From positions 1 through 51,279 of the forward strand of contig JAJFFF010000030.1 in the NCBI GenBank assembly GCA_021776785.1: a stretch of 51,279 bases of DNA. Reading direction: 5' to 3'. The notes beneath the pieces are model-generated. The model saw only the letters and a program-made list of their open reading frames with translations, searched no databases and was not told the origin of the DNA. Position numbers and translations under genes: made by a program. The first letter of the stretch is position 1; each line of letters begins with the position of its first letter. This DNA comes from Planctomycetota bacterium. GTDB lineage: Bacteria > Planctomycetota > PLA2. This document shows positions 42,340 through 51,227 of this stretch, in pieces.

Positions 42340-45300
42340 ATGAAACCGATCCACCTTCTCGTCGTGGGTGCGATCGTCGTTGTCGCAGCGCTCTTTTGGC
42401 TCAACCGCGACAGCAACGAGAACCGGGGCGGGCAGCGTTCAAGCAATACGTCCGCCTCCGATGACACGAACGGCTCCGGCTCGAACGAGCCCGCAAAGCC
42501 GAACACCACGACCGCTTCCGGGCTGACAGTCCGGCTCACGCTCGCCAAACAGGACGGCGAGCCCGCCGACGGCGCAACGGTATCTTTGTTCGGCGATATC
42601 GAACGCTCGGCCACAGCCGACGAGGACGGCGCACTCGCTGTCGACGGCCTCGAGCCCGGCTTCTACGTGCTGCAGGCACGCCTCGGTCGTCAGGTCGGGA
42701 GCGCTTCGTTTGCATTGGAAGCGGATCACGACCTCGGCACGATCACGCTGCGCGAAGCCGTGCGCATCAGCGGCCGCGTCCTGCAAGGCAACGGCGAACC
42801 GTTAAGCGGAGCGATCGTGCAAGCGACCGACGCGGTGGCTTCCGGCGGGTTCAGCATGACGCGCATGATGGACATCATGACGACGCCGGAGACCGTGCTC
42901 GGTCAGAGTACAACGGGGGCCGACGGAGCGTACGAACTGTTCGTGCCGGCGCGCCACTCCTTAGCGCTGCGCGCCACAGCGCGCGGCTACGGCCAGGAGA
43001 CGGAACCCAGTCGTGCGTACGCCGCCGACGTTGCGAACTTCGACTTTCGCCTTTTCCCCGGCGCGGGCTTTAACGGCCAAGTCCTCGGTGAAGGCGACAT
43101 TCCGATCGCGGGCGCCCGCGTGATGCACGTCAACATGATGCAGGCGCTGACCTCGGGTGCGCCGAAAGCGGAAGTGGTCACGGACGGAACGGGAAAGTTC
43201 GCGCTGGTCGCCGCGCCGTCGCAACAGGCGGGCATCGTCGTGCGCGCGCAGGGCTACGCCATTCATTTTGAACCGTTCCGAGTCCCGCGCGAGAACGCAA
43301 CGATTCGCCTGACGCGCGGACTGACGGCGCGCATGAAGTTTGTCGATCCCAAGCGCGGGAACGCTCCCATCGCCGGCATCGAAGTCATGCTGGGTTACGA
43401 AGGCGGATTCGGCGGCGGCACGTCCAACGACCAAGGCGAGCTTGTGATCGAACGCCTTCCGAAGAAGGGCACCGCCATGCTCGGCCAGCGTAACCAAGTC
43501 ATCGCGTGGGGCGGCTTGTACGTCGGCAAGATGCATGGCTACGACACCAAAGCCGTGGATGGCTTGCTCGACCTGGGCACCATCGAAATGGAACAGGGCG
43601 GAGTCGTTACCGGCAAGGTGATCGACGCCGCGACACGCAAACCAATTCCGGGGGCCGGCGTGATGTCGATCGGCGGTACGCGACCCGAACTTTCGATGCT
43701 CGCCGGCGACCGCGGCACAACGGACCAAGAGGGCAAGTTCAAGCTGACCGGCGTGTCCCTCGCGGCGAGCCGCGTCATTGCGAGTCACGCGGACTACGTG
43801 TCCCTGACGAACATGATGGAACTCGGAATGGCCATGCAGGGCGGCAAGTCGATGTTCCCTGAGGGGAAGACCACCGCATCCGTCGATGTCGAGTTGACAC
43901 GCGCGGCGGTGATTCGCGGCATCGTCGTGGGCCCCGACGGAAAGCCTGTGGCCGGCGCACTCGTCCGGACCGAAGATCAGATGGCGCGCCTCCTGGCGAT
44001 GGTGACGGGCTCGCAAGCGCCCGAAGCGACAACAGACGCCGAAGGCCGTTTCGAAATCCGCGGCGCCAAGAAAACCGAGACCATCAAGCTCATCGCCACG
44101 CACCGCGACTTCGCATCTTCACCGACGACGCGCGTGAAACCCGGCGATGACGCGACCCTTTCGCTGGCAGCGCCCGCGCAACTCAAAGGGAAGATCGTCA
44201 ACGACGCAGGCGAGGGCGTCGGCGGTGTGCGCATCAACGTCGACCGCAAGGCCCAAGGAAACAACGGTATGCGTGGAATGGGCGGCGACGGCTCGGCCTC
44301 TTCGCGCACGACCGTATCGCTCGCCGATGGATCGTTCGAAGTGCGCAACGTCGCGACCGGGGACCTCAAAGTTTCGTACGAACACGCCGAGTTCAAGCCG
44401 GGCGAACACGAGACGCACGTTCCGCGCGGAACACCGTCGATCGATATCGGTGAACTCCGACTCGAACGCGGACCGTCCTTTCACGGCCTCTTGGTCGACG
44501 CGAATGGAAGTCCCGTCGCGAACGTCACCGTCACCCTGAGTGTGAACTGGCGCATCGACCAAAACAACGTGTCCAACGGCGGCGAAGGGACGGGCCGGCA
44601 ATGGGGCAACGCGACGACGGACAAGGAAGGCAAGTTCTCGATCTTTGGGCTACGCGAGACGGAGTACAACCTGCACGCGGGACAGGAGTACCACGTCACG
44701 GGAAACCCCAGTCTCAAGCCGCGCGAAGCGAGGCATCGCCTTGAACTGAAACGGGCGGCTTCGTACGAAGGCGTCGTACGTGGCCCGACCGGACCGGTCG
44801 CGGGCGCACGCGTCACCGTGGAGTCCGAGTTCCTCGTGTTCAACGGCGGCGCCGTGACCGACCGCTCGGGGAAGTTCACGTTGAACGGACTTTCTCCCGA
44901 CGAGCCGTTCACGTTGGAGATCACGCACAAGAAATTCAAGAAGAGCGTGGTCGAAGGCGTTACCGCGCGCGACGGCGGTCGCGCTTTCATGCTCGAAGAG
45001 GGCCTGGTGATCGCGGGGCAAGTCGTGGATGCGACCGGCAAGGGCTTAGCCGGCATGCGCATTCAGGTCTTTCAGGAAAAAAACTCAGTTCGCGACGTGC
45101 CCGGCCCGAGCAGCGAGTACGTCGATACGTTGACGACCGACGCCAACGGAAACTTTGAACGCGGCGGACTTGAGCCCGGCGAACTCCAGCTCTCGCTGGC
45201 GGGCCGCGGCATGTCCACCACCCGCAGACGAACCACCGTTCAACCGGGAAATCGCAACATTCGGCTGGAATACAACAAGGGCGCCACGATAATCGGGTAC

Positions 45301-45546
45301 GTTCTCGACGCTAAGGGCGAGCCGATGATCGGTGTATCGGTTCAAGCGCGCGACGCCGACGACAAGGTTGTCGCGCAGACCTGGGTGAACGCAGCCACCG
45401 ATGGACGCTTCGAACTCGACGGTCTGAAAGTTGGCCGCTACACGCTCGTCGCGACACAATGGCAAGAAGAAGGTAAGGAATCCAAGGCGGCGCGTCTTCC
45501 CGACGTGGCCACTGGAACCGACGATGTTGAATTGAGGTTTGACTGA
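42340..45546 (+). CDS. Large carboxypeptidase-regulatory-like repeat protein 1
   Basis: Membrane-anchored protein of 1068 aa. Start ATG 42340, opening an N-terminal membrane segment (MKPIHLLVVGAIVVVAALFWL) and a Ser/Thr/Asn linker. The remainder is a chain of roughly ten beta-sandwich units of the carboxypeptidase-regulatory-like (Cna-B/transthyretin-like) kind. Each unit begins with a pattern such as 'GVVTGKVIDAATRKPIPGAGV', 'IRGIVVGPDGKPVAGALV' or 'IAGQVVDATGKGLAGMRIQV' and ends with 'TDAEGRFEI' or 'TDANGNFERGGLEPG'. An extracytoplasmic structural or binding role is inferred; no enzyme motif is visible. Its stop overlaps the next start by one base (tgatg). Confidence 0.88.
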   Translation: MKPIHLLVVGAIVVVAALFWLNRDSNENRGGQRSSNTSASDDTNGSGSNEPAKPNTTTASGLTVRLTLAKQDGEPADGATVSLFGDIERSATADEDGALAVDGLEPGFYVLQARLGRQVGSASFALEADHDLGTITLREAVRISGRVLQGNGEPLSGAIVQATDAVASGGFSMTRMMDIMTTPETVLGQSTTGADGAYELFVPARHSLALRATARGYGQETEPSRAYAADVANFDFRLFPGAGFNGQVLGEGDIPIAGARVMHVNMMQALTSGAPKAEVVTDGTGKFALVAAPSQQAGIVVRAQGYAIHFEPFRVPRENATIRLTRGLTARMKFVDPKRGNAPIAGIEVMLGYEGGFGGGTSNDQGELVIERLPKKGTAMLGQRNQVIAWGGLYVGKMHGYDTKAVDGLLDLGTIEMEQGGVVTGKVIDAATRKPIPGAGVMSIGGTRPELSMLAGDRGTTDQEGKFKLTGVSLAASRVIASHADYVSLTNMMELGMAMQGGKSMFPEGKTTASVDVELTRAAVIRGIVVGPDGKPVAGALVRTEDQMARLLAMVTGSQAPEATTDAEGRFEIRGAKKTETIKLIATHRDFASSPTTRVKPGDDATLSLAAPAQLKGKIVNDAGEGVGGVRINVDRKAQGNNGMRGMGGDGSASSRTTVSLADGSFEVRNVATGDLKVSYEHAEFKPGEHETHVPRGTPSIDIGELRLERGPSFHGLLVDANGSPVANVTVTLSVNWRIDQNNVSNGGEGTGRQWGNATTDKEGKFSIFGLRETEYNLHAGQEYHVTGNPSLKPREARHRLELKRAASYEGVVRGPTGPVAGARVTVESEFLVFNGGAVTDRSGKFTLNGLSPDEPFTLEITHKKFKKSVVEGVTARDGGRAFMLEEGLVIAGQVVDATGKGLAGMRIQVFQEKNSVRDVPGPSSEYVDTLTTDANGNFERGGLEPGELQLSLAGRGMSTTRRRTTVQPGNRNIRLEYNKGATIIGYVLDAKGEPMIGVSVQARDADDKVVAQTWVNAATDGRFELDGLKVGRYTLVATQWQEEGKESKAARLPDVATGTDDVELRFD

Positions 45547-46028
45547 TGGGCGTAGAGATCGAACGAAAATTCTTGATCGACGACGATTCGTGGGGCCCGG
45601 CCGACGACGGGCAACTGCAGCAGCAGGGCTACCTCTCGATCACCGACCGCGGCACGGTGCGCGTGCGCGTGGAAGCGGGCACGGCCATGCTCAACCTGAA
45701 GAGCTCGCAAACCGGCCTTACGCGCGCGGAGTTCGAGTACGAGATTCCGCTCGCCGATGGAAATCGCATTCTGGAAACGCTCTGCGGCTGGGTCGTCGAG
45801 AAGACGCGCTACAAACGCGAATTCGAAGGGCTCACGTGGGACGTTGATGTCTTTCACGGAGAGAATGACGGACTCATCACCGCTGAAGTCGAATTGGAGA
45901 CCGAAGGCGATGCGGTAACGCTACCGCCTTGGGTCGGACTGGAAGTCTCTCACGACGAACGCTACCGCGTTTCCACACTGAGCCAATTCCCTTACTGCGA
46001 ATGGAGCGGCCGAAGCAAGTCGTCTTAA
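45546..46028 (+). CDS. CYTH-domain triphosphate-binding enzyme
   Basis: CYTH/triphosphate-tunnel protein of 160 aa, cytosolic. It starts with the family signature E4-x-E6-x-K8 ('VEIERKF'). Strands with alternating Arg, Lys and Glu line a tunnel: 'GTVRVRVEAGTAMLNLKS', 'FEYEIPLADG', 'VEKTRYKREFEG', 'DVDVFHGENDGLITAEVELE' in parts. Short bacterial CYTH enzymes of this size are often tripolyphosphatases or inorganic triphosphatases; adenylate cyclase or thiamine triphosphatase activity is possible. Its start overlaps the stop of the upstream large gene and the next large gene starts 4 bp after it. Confidence 0.92.
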   Translation: MGVEIERKFLIDDDSWGPADDGQLQQQGYLSITDRGTVRVRVEAGTAMLNLKSSQTGLTRAEFEYEIPLADGNRILETLCGWVVEKTRYKREFEGLTWDVDVFHGENDGLITAEVELETEGDAVTLPPWVGLEVSHDERYRVSTLSQFPYCEWSGRSKSS

Positions 46029-46032
46029 GTCC

Positions 46033-48945
46033 GTGCGGACAGCGATCGGTCTCATTGCGCTTGTCGCGGTGTGCATCGGTCTGCTCCTGTGGGCTCGCGA
46101 GTCGGACCGACCCACACGCCACAACGCGGAGGCGCCGCACCGCAAGATCGACTCCGCGCCCGATGGCGTCGCCGATGCGCCGGTCGGGCTGGAGCTGCGC
46201 GATGGCGTCGCTCATGCACCGGCATGGGACAAACTGACAACAGAACCCGATGGCGTCCGGCTCCTGGTAGGCGGCGTCGTTGAGGGCGTGTCCCGAACCC
46301 CCGTTGCGGGCGCGCAGATTGTCTTGCTGGACAGCAAAGACGCGGCGTTGGGCCAGTCTGAGTCGGGGCCCAACGGACGCTTCCGGATGCAATTGGACGC
46401 GTGGTCGAGTCCGCCGACCGAACCGTTTCGCCTGTTGGCGACAGCGCCCGACAAGACACGCGGCATCCGACGACTCGCTGCACCGGGCCCCGGTGTTCGC
46501 CACGTCGGCATGATCGAGATCGAAGGTCTCGGAGCCCTGCGCGGCGTGGTTCGAGCCACGGCTGGCGAACCAGTCCCCCACGCAACCGTCACCCTGCGTC
46601 GGTACGGGCGCCTTGAGCTCAGCACAGAGTCCATCGGACGCGCAAACGCCAATCGCTTCGGCGAGTTTGCGTTTACGCAAATGCCGCGCGGCAACTACGC
46701 AATCTACGCGCGTGACAAGACGGGTCGTCACTTCTTTGTGGCCCCCATAGTGATCCCGGCTCCGGACCTCGTGGAAGTGTCGGAGCTCCCGTCGTCGGCA
46801 CTCGAGGTCGTCGTCGTCAATACGGCGCGCGAACGCCAACACAATGCGCTGGTGCGCGCGGTCCCGCGACAACCCGCGGCCCAGCAGGAGCCGTTTTCCG
46901 CGACGTTCGCGGTTGATCCGCCCACGTCGTCCACGCGGGACGGGAAGGCGACGCTCGTCCATGTTCCGCACGGCACGTATGACATCGTGGTCGACTTGGA
47001 CGACGGAACGCCTTTCGAGTTCGAGCACGAGCATCACGGGGCGGCCCGTCGCCATCTGGTAGTCGGCAGCTCGTCGCTTATGCAACTCAGACTCATGACG
47101 GCGCCTCGGCCCGCACTCCCGATCCCCAACACGGTCGTCCATCTCAAGGTCACAAGCTATGGCGCGGGTCTTGGCTCCCCCCTTAAAACAACGCTGAAGG
47201 CGCGCAGCGACGAGCGCGGCATTGTTAGGGTGCGGCGCACGGGATCCCGTGAGATGGAGTTCGTGATCGCGGCCCCCAAGGTCGCGCGGCGCGGCGAGCT
47301 CAAGATGAAACTCGACGACGTAACGGATCGCCCGCGCCCCCTCTCCGTCGGGATGCATCCGCACGACCCTGGGAGCGCTGCCGTGTCCCGCCCCGACAGC
47401 AAAGCTCCCGTTCTACGTACAGCGCGCAGTGTGCGCGTTGTGACTCCGGACGGCACTCCGGTGGCCGGCGCGAGCGTGTATGTGGACGCCTTTTCGCGCC
47501 GCAACACGCATAGGAGCGGCGTCGCCAAGCTCGGTGAACACGCACCGCACAAACGGGCTTCATTGCACCGCCCCGACCTCGCCAGCGGTGATCCTGTTTC
47601 GGAACCTTTCGATGCCAATGATCGGATCAGCATTGTCTGGAATTCCGGCGTCGAGGTCACCGTGCACGTGGTCGATCCCGGCGCCGACCTCCCGATCGAA
47701 CACGCCAGGATCCATCCGCGCCCGCAAGCGTGGCGGCGCGTTGGCCCCGGTTCGTATCGCGCACGCTGGGATGCTCGATCGACAACAACGCCATACGTCA
47801 TCGTGAGAGCGGAGGGGTACGCGGATGCCGAACTCACCGTTCCGGCATCCGACACCGCCATCGACCTTCGCGCCGAGCTCTACGACCCTCCGCAAACCAG
47901 AGCAACGATCACGCTGTGGATCAGCGCCGACAACCGCGGCGTCGCCAACGCGCTCGTCCGGGCGAGCTACTCCGGCCCTGACGACGACAAGACGGTCGCA
48001 GAGAGCGGCGCGCTCGGCAGCTTCGTCGCCATCACCAACCCAGAAGGAAGGCTAGCGGTCGGCGGCCTCTATGAGGGCATGTGGGAATTGCGTGCATCCC
48101 ACGAACAGTCCAGCGGTGTCGAGAAGTTTCGACTTATGCGTGGCGCCAACGATGTGGCCATCGACATCAAAGACGACGTCCATCGACACCGCATCGTCGA
48201 CAGCGACGGCAAGGGAATCTCTGGCGCGCGGATCCGGTTCGTCGGAAGCAACCGCAACAGAAAGCTGACGTTCGCGCCGGGCCAAGTGGCCGACGGCGAC
48301 GGGTGGGTTCAGATTGACCGAAGGGGCACCGGCATATGGCACGTTACAGCTGCGGGATACGTTCCGAAAGTGACTTGGAAACGACCGAAGAAAATTGTGC
48401 TCGCTGCGAGCGGCGCCATCGACGTCCCGGTGCTATGGCATGGCGGAGGCGGCGATCCGCTTCCGGACGGATTGCGCTCCACGATTCAGATGCACGGTCG
48501 CATGCAAAACCACCTTGGCCGCAGGACAAGACACGGGCGTGTCCGAGACGGGCGCGTCGAAATGGACAGCGTCCTACCGGGCCCGTGCTCGATCGTCGTG
48601 CACGGTTTGGGAGCCTGGTCCAACCCGGTCAGCGTCAAAGTCGTGAGCGGGCAAACCTCCCGCATCCCGGCGATCGAAATCCGACGCGGCACCCTTGCCA
48701 CCGGTACGGTCTTTCGGGACACAAAAACGGTCGCGAACGCGTTGGTGTTCTTATCGGGGCCGCACACCTACGCGGCGCGGACCGACAAAGACGGTCGTTT
48801 TCGCTTCCCGGGCGTCGCCCCGGGGAGATACGCCCTACTCCATCCCGAACAATCTGAACCCAGTGAACGCCGCAACTACAATCACACGGTCACGGGCACC
48901 GGCCACGTACAATTCGTAATCGACCTGCGACTACTAAAGAAGTGA
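46033..48945 (+). CDS. Large carboxypeptidase-regulatory-like repeat protein 2
   Basis: Protein of 970 aa from a GTG at 46033, 4 bp after the CYTH stop. N-terminal membrane segment (MRTAIGLIALVAVCIGLLLWA), then a polar linker and beta-sandwich units with the carboxypeptidase-regulatory-like pattern: 'LLVGGVVEGVSRTPVAGAQIVLLD' in parts, 'LRGVVRATAGEPVPHATVTL', 'VRVVTPDGTPVAGASVYVD', 'LATGTVFRDTKTVANALVFL' with closing 'TDKDGRFRFPGVAPGRYALL'. Units are more diverged than in the first large protein. No catalytic motif. Probably an envelope-anchored structural protein made with its neighbour. Its stop (48943-48945) lies 2 bp before the lipoprotein start. Confidence 0.85.
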   Translation: MRTAIGLIALVAVCIGLLLWARESDRPTRHNAEAPHRKIDSAPDGVADAPVGLELRDGVAHAPAWDKLTTEPDGVRLLVGGVVEGVSRTPVAGAQIVLLDSKDAALGQSESGPNGRFRMQLDAWSSPPTEPFRLLATAPDKTRGIRRLAAPGPGVRHVGMIEIEGLGALRGVVRATAGEPVPHATVTLRRYGRLELSTESIGRANANRFGEFAFTQMPRGNYAIYARDKTGRHFFVAPIVIPAPDLVEVSELPSSALEVVVVNTARERQHNALVRAVPRQPAAQQEPFSATFAVDPPTSSTRDGKATLVHVPHGTYDIVVDLDDGTPFEFEHEHHGAARRHLVVGSSSLMQLRLMTAPRPALPIPNTVVHLKVTSYGAGLGSPLKTTLKARSDERGIVRVRRTGSREMEFVIAAPKVARRGELKMKLDDVTDRPRPLSVGMHPHDPGSAAVSRPDSKAPVLRTARSVRVVTPDGTPVAGASVYVDAFSRRNTHRSGVAKLGEHAPHKRASLHRPDLASGDPVSEPFDANDRISIVWNSGVEVTVHVVDPGADLPIEHARIHPRPQAWRRVGPGSYRARWDARSTTTPYVIVRAEGYADAELTVPASDTAIDLRAELYDPPQTRATITLWISADNRGVANALVRASYSGPDDDKTVAESGALGSFVAITNPEGRLAVGGLYEGMWELRASHEQSSGVEKFRLMRGANDVAIDIKDDVHRHRIVDSDGKGISGARIRFVGSNRNRKLTFAPGQVADGDGWVQIDRRGTGIWHVTAAGYVPKVTWKRPKKIVLAASGAIDVPVLWHGGGGDPLPDGLRSTIQMHGRMQNHLGRRTRHGRVRDGRVEMDSVLPGPCSIVVHGLGAWSNPVSVKVVSGQTSRIPAIEIRRGTLATGTVFRDTKTVANALVFLSGPHTYAARTDKDGRFRFPGVAPGRYALLHPEQSEPSERRNYNHTVTGTGHVQFVIDLRLLKK

Positions 48946-48947
48946 AT

Positions 48948-49961
48948 ATGCGCCTAACTCTTCTCGCTCTCTTGATGGCCGCCTGCGGTTCCAACAGTGA
49001 CTTTACGCCGGTGCGCGTCGAAGGGATTGGGTTTGGCGCTACGTTCTCGCCGCGCGGCTTCCAAAGCACAATGACGAACGCCGATGTGACGAATTTTTTG
49101 CGCGACTTTCGCCAGACGGGGCAGGTCTTGGCGTTTCACATGGCGTGGCGCGACAGCCTTGCGGAGTCGGGGCAAATTCCGAGCACCGCCGTGTTTGCGC
49201 AACAGCAGTCACAGACTTACGGGTTCGTGCCCATCATCGGGTTCGGGTTCAACCACGCGACGGGCCCCGACCTAACCAGCGCGTCGGAACCGACCAACAA
49301 CACTTGGACGAACGCGGAAACGCGCGCCGACTTGTTGTCGATGCTCCAAAATTACGTGCGCACGTACAAACCGCAGTTCCTGTTTTTGGGCAACGAAGTC
49401 AACTCGTACTTCTTGTCGGCAACGCCTGGCGAGTGGGCCGCATGGGTGTCGATGTTTCGCGAGGCGTACCTAGCGATCAAGGCTGAAAGCCCCGAGACAA
49501 CCGTCTTCACGGTGTTTCAGTACGAGCACCTACGCGGACTCGGCGCCAAGAATGGCTGGACCGACCCAGCCCAGTGGGATCTGCTCGACGACTTCGCCGC
49601 GAATACCGACGCGTTCGGGTTCACGTCGTATCCGTACTTTGAGTACGAGACTCCGGGCGACGTGCCCCATGACTACTACACCGAGATCGCCACCCGTTGG
49701 GCCGGCAAGATCATCTTCACCGAAATCGCGTGGACGGCCGATCCGGCGATTCCCTACACGGGTTCGCTCACCGAACACATCGACTTCGTACCGCGTTTTT
49801 TCGACCTCACGATCTCGCTCGACCTCGGCTACGTCACGTACTTTGTTCTGCACGACTTAGACAGCGCGCCCCCCGCGTTTCGGCTGACCGGGCTCCGCGA
49901 GAACGACGGGACGCCGCGCGATTCGTTGTTCGAGTGGCAAAACGCGATCGCCAACGAGTGA
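48948..49961 (+). CDS. Glycosidase-like TIM-barrel lipoprotein
   Basis: Lipoprotein of 337 aa, start ATG 48948, with lipobox 'LLMAAC' (C13). The mature part reads as a (beta/alpha)8 glycoside hydrolase of clan A type. Early strand 'GQVLAFHMAWRD'; putative acid/base E150 in 'FLFLGNEVN'; 'DAFGFTSYPYFEY'; putative nucleophile E259 in 'KIIFTEIAWT'; late strand 'GYVTYFVLHDLD'. The N-E and T-E pair at strands 4 and 7 supports an active enzyme. GH39, GH53 and similar families are candidates; I cannot choose one. It is the last gene of the four-gene operon. Confidence 0.8.
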   Translation: MRLTLLALLMAACGSNSDFTPVRVEGIGFGATFSPRGFQSTMTNADVTNFLRDFRQTGQVLAFHMAWRDSLAESGQIPSTAVFAQQQSQTYGFVPIIGFGFNHATGPDLTSASEPTNNTWTNAETRADLLSMLQNYVRTYKPQFLFLGNEVNSYFLSATPGEWAAWVSMFREAYLAIKAESPETTVFTVFQYEHLRGLGAKNGWTDPAQWDLLDDFAANTDAFGFTSYPYFEYETPGDVPHDYYTEIATRWAGKIIFTEIAWTADPAIPYTGSLTEHIDFVPRFFDLTISLDLGYVTYFVLHDLDSAPPAFRLTGLRENDGTPRDSLFEWQNAIANE

Positions 49962-49965
49962 TGCG

Positions 49966-50511
49966 TTAGCGGCGTTTGCGGCGACGCTTTTTGGGCGGCG
50001 TCGGGTCTTCGCGCAGATCGCCTTCCGGGCGCTCGAGGTCGACTTCGTCGGGCAGTCCAAAGTCTTCCGGCTTGTAGTGCAGCCGCTGCCACGTGCGCTG
50101 CCGAATCGCTTCGCCCGCGTCGCGCTCCGACGACGACGCGTCGGTAGCGGCTCGCCCAGCGAAGAACTCGGCGACGCCGCGCGAACGCGCGCCGAGTTGA
50201 ACCGCCTTGCCCGCCACTTCACGATCGTTGGTGACGACCACGATCTGCGCCGCATTCGTCGCGTCGCGCACATGATCCAAAATGAACGCGTCGGCTTCCC
50301 GTTCGCGGCAGTAAATGACGCGCACATCCAGCTCCCGAACCGAGTCCAAAATTCCGCTGGGCGCTTGTCGCGCGTCGAAGAACACAATCGCGTGGGGCGC
50401 AACCACACCCACGAGTCGCAAGAGGGCATGGCGCTTCGCCTCATGCGTCGGCGCCTGGATACGAAGGGCCCCCATCGCATTGTGTCCGTCAATGAGAACT
50501 GTCGCGCCTAT
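49966..50511 (-). CDS. NYN-domain (PIN-like nuclease) protein
   Basis: Protein of about 181 aa with NYN/YacP-type features: 'TVLIDGHNAMGAL' at the start, 'IVFFDARQ', 'VRVIYCREREADAFILDHV' and 'IVVVTNDREVAGKAVQLGA', which hold the acidic residues of a metal-dependent ribonuclease. The C-terminal 65 residues are polar and end in a basic cluster 'PPKKRRRKRR', likely RNA-binding. The start is unclear: no ATG/GTG/TTG lies near 'TVLIDG'. An ATA at 50511 is preceded by gaggagg at a fitting distance, and a GTG at 50547 would give 193 aa but overlaps the divergent gene. YacP-like proteins process rRNA and mRNA in Gram-positives. Confidence 0.8.
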   Translation of the reverse strand: MGATVLIDGHNAMGALRIQAPTHEAKRHALLRLVGVVAPHAIVFFDARQAPSGILDSVRELDVRVIYCREREADAFILDHVRDATNAAQIVVVTNDREVAGKAVQLGARSRGVAEFFAGRAATDASSSERDAGEAIRQRTWQRLHYKPEDFGLPDEVDLERPEGDLREDPTPPKKRRRKRR

Positions 50512-50526
50512 GGTAGATTCCTCCTC

Positions 50527-51111
50527 ATGGAGCGTAAGGAGGAACACAAGGGCTCGGCGCCGGCCTGGCGCAAGCGACTTGTGATTGTCGTCATTTTTCT
50601 GATCGTCTCGTCCATCGCCGTGCGCGTGGCGATGGGCAGTCCGAGCAAGAAAGCGACCGAGACCCAGGCCAGCAGCCGGACGGGCGGCGACAACGAGGCG
50701 GGCCTCCCGACCAGCAACCTGAACCCCGGAGGAACGACAGACCTCGTTCCGGATGTGAAGGGAGCCAAGCCGCCGGTCGACGACCAGATCGAAGAATCGA
50801 CGACGCGCAAAGTGTTGCCGTTCGTGACCGAAGGCGGCATCGCCATGCTCCTCGGCCTGGCGTTGGGCATCGCATCCCGAGCGTTCGCGAAGATCGCGCT
50901 GATCGGCGTGGCGCTCGTCTTCGTCGCGATTCAATACCTCGCATACAAGGGCATGCTCACCGTGGACTGGGGCGCGATGGGCGTGTGGATCAAAAACTTC
51001 GTACTCAACATCAGCGGCGACAACGGCATCGGCAAGATCGTGCAACACAAGCTGCCGTCGGCTGGATCGATGGGGATGGGGTACTATCTAGGTCTTAAAC
51101 GAGGAGACTGA
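50527..51111 (+). CDS. FUN14-domain membrane protein
   Basis: Protein of 194 aa; start ATG 50527. An N-terminal membrane helix ('LVIVVIFLIVSSIAVRVAM') is followed by a polar linker. The FUN14-like region (about 98-150) is 'EGGIAMLLGLALGIASRAFAK', 'IALIGVALVFVAIQYLAYKG' and 'MLTVDWGAM', with the Gly-rich helix and 'D-W' end typical of the family. FUN14 proteins are small membrane proteins; the eukaryotic members sit in the mitochondrial outer membrane and the bacterial ones have no defined role. It shares its 5' region with the divergent NYN gene. A 10-bp hairpin (51096-51124) overlaps its stop codon. Confidence 0.82.
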   Translation: MERKEEHKGSAPAWRKRLVIVVIFLIVSSIAVRVAMGSPSKKATETQASSRTGGDNEAGLPTSNLNPGGTTDLVPDVKGAKPPVDDQIEESTTRKVLPFVTEGGIAMLLGLALGIASRAFAKIALIGVALVFVAIQYLAYKGMLTVDWGAMGVWIKNFVLNISGDNGIGKIVQHKLPSAGSMGMGYYLGLKRGD

Positions 51112-51124
51112 GTTTCCTCGTTTA
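51096..51124 (+). terminator. Hairpin overlapping the FUN14 gene stop
   Basis: taaacgagga (51096-51105) pairs perfectly with tcctcgttta (51115-51124) around a 9-nt loop. The 5' arm is inside the last codons. No U-run follows directly. It may help end transcription or protect the 3' end. Confidence 0.35.
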
Positions 51125-51173
51125 CGGTGACGCCTCTGGCTTTTTAGGCGCGTTTGCTGCTGCGTGCTTTTCC

Positions 51174-51227
51174 TTGGCCCAACACCTGACGGTCGGTGTT
51201 TTTTGGCCCAACATCTGACGATGTTGG
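51174..51227 (+). repeat. Two tandem hairpin repeats, first with U-run
   Basis: The unit ttggcccaaca-c/t-ctgacg occurs at 51174 and again at 51203 (period 29). Each copy forms a hairpin: aacacc/ggtgtt (51181-51186/51195-51200), which runs into six Ts and looks like an intrinsic terminator, and a perfect ccaacatc/gatgttgg (51208-51215/51220-51227) with loop tgac. Only two copies fit before the window ends, so this is not a CRISPR array on present evidence. Confidence 0.45.

Noticed and set aside
45877..47364. 495-codon open frame on the minus strand
   Set aside because: It lies antisense to the CYTH and second large repeat protein, is rich in Arg/His/Ala without domain pattern, and the plus-strand genes have clear families and coupling.
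51174..51227. CRISPR array
   Set aside because: Only two units of about 20 nt with no unique spacer of normal length, and each unit is a self-complementary hairpin ahead of a U-run.
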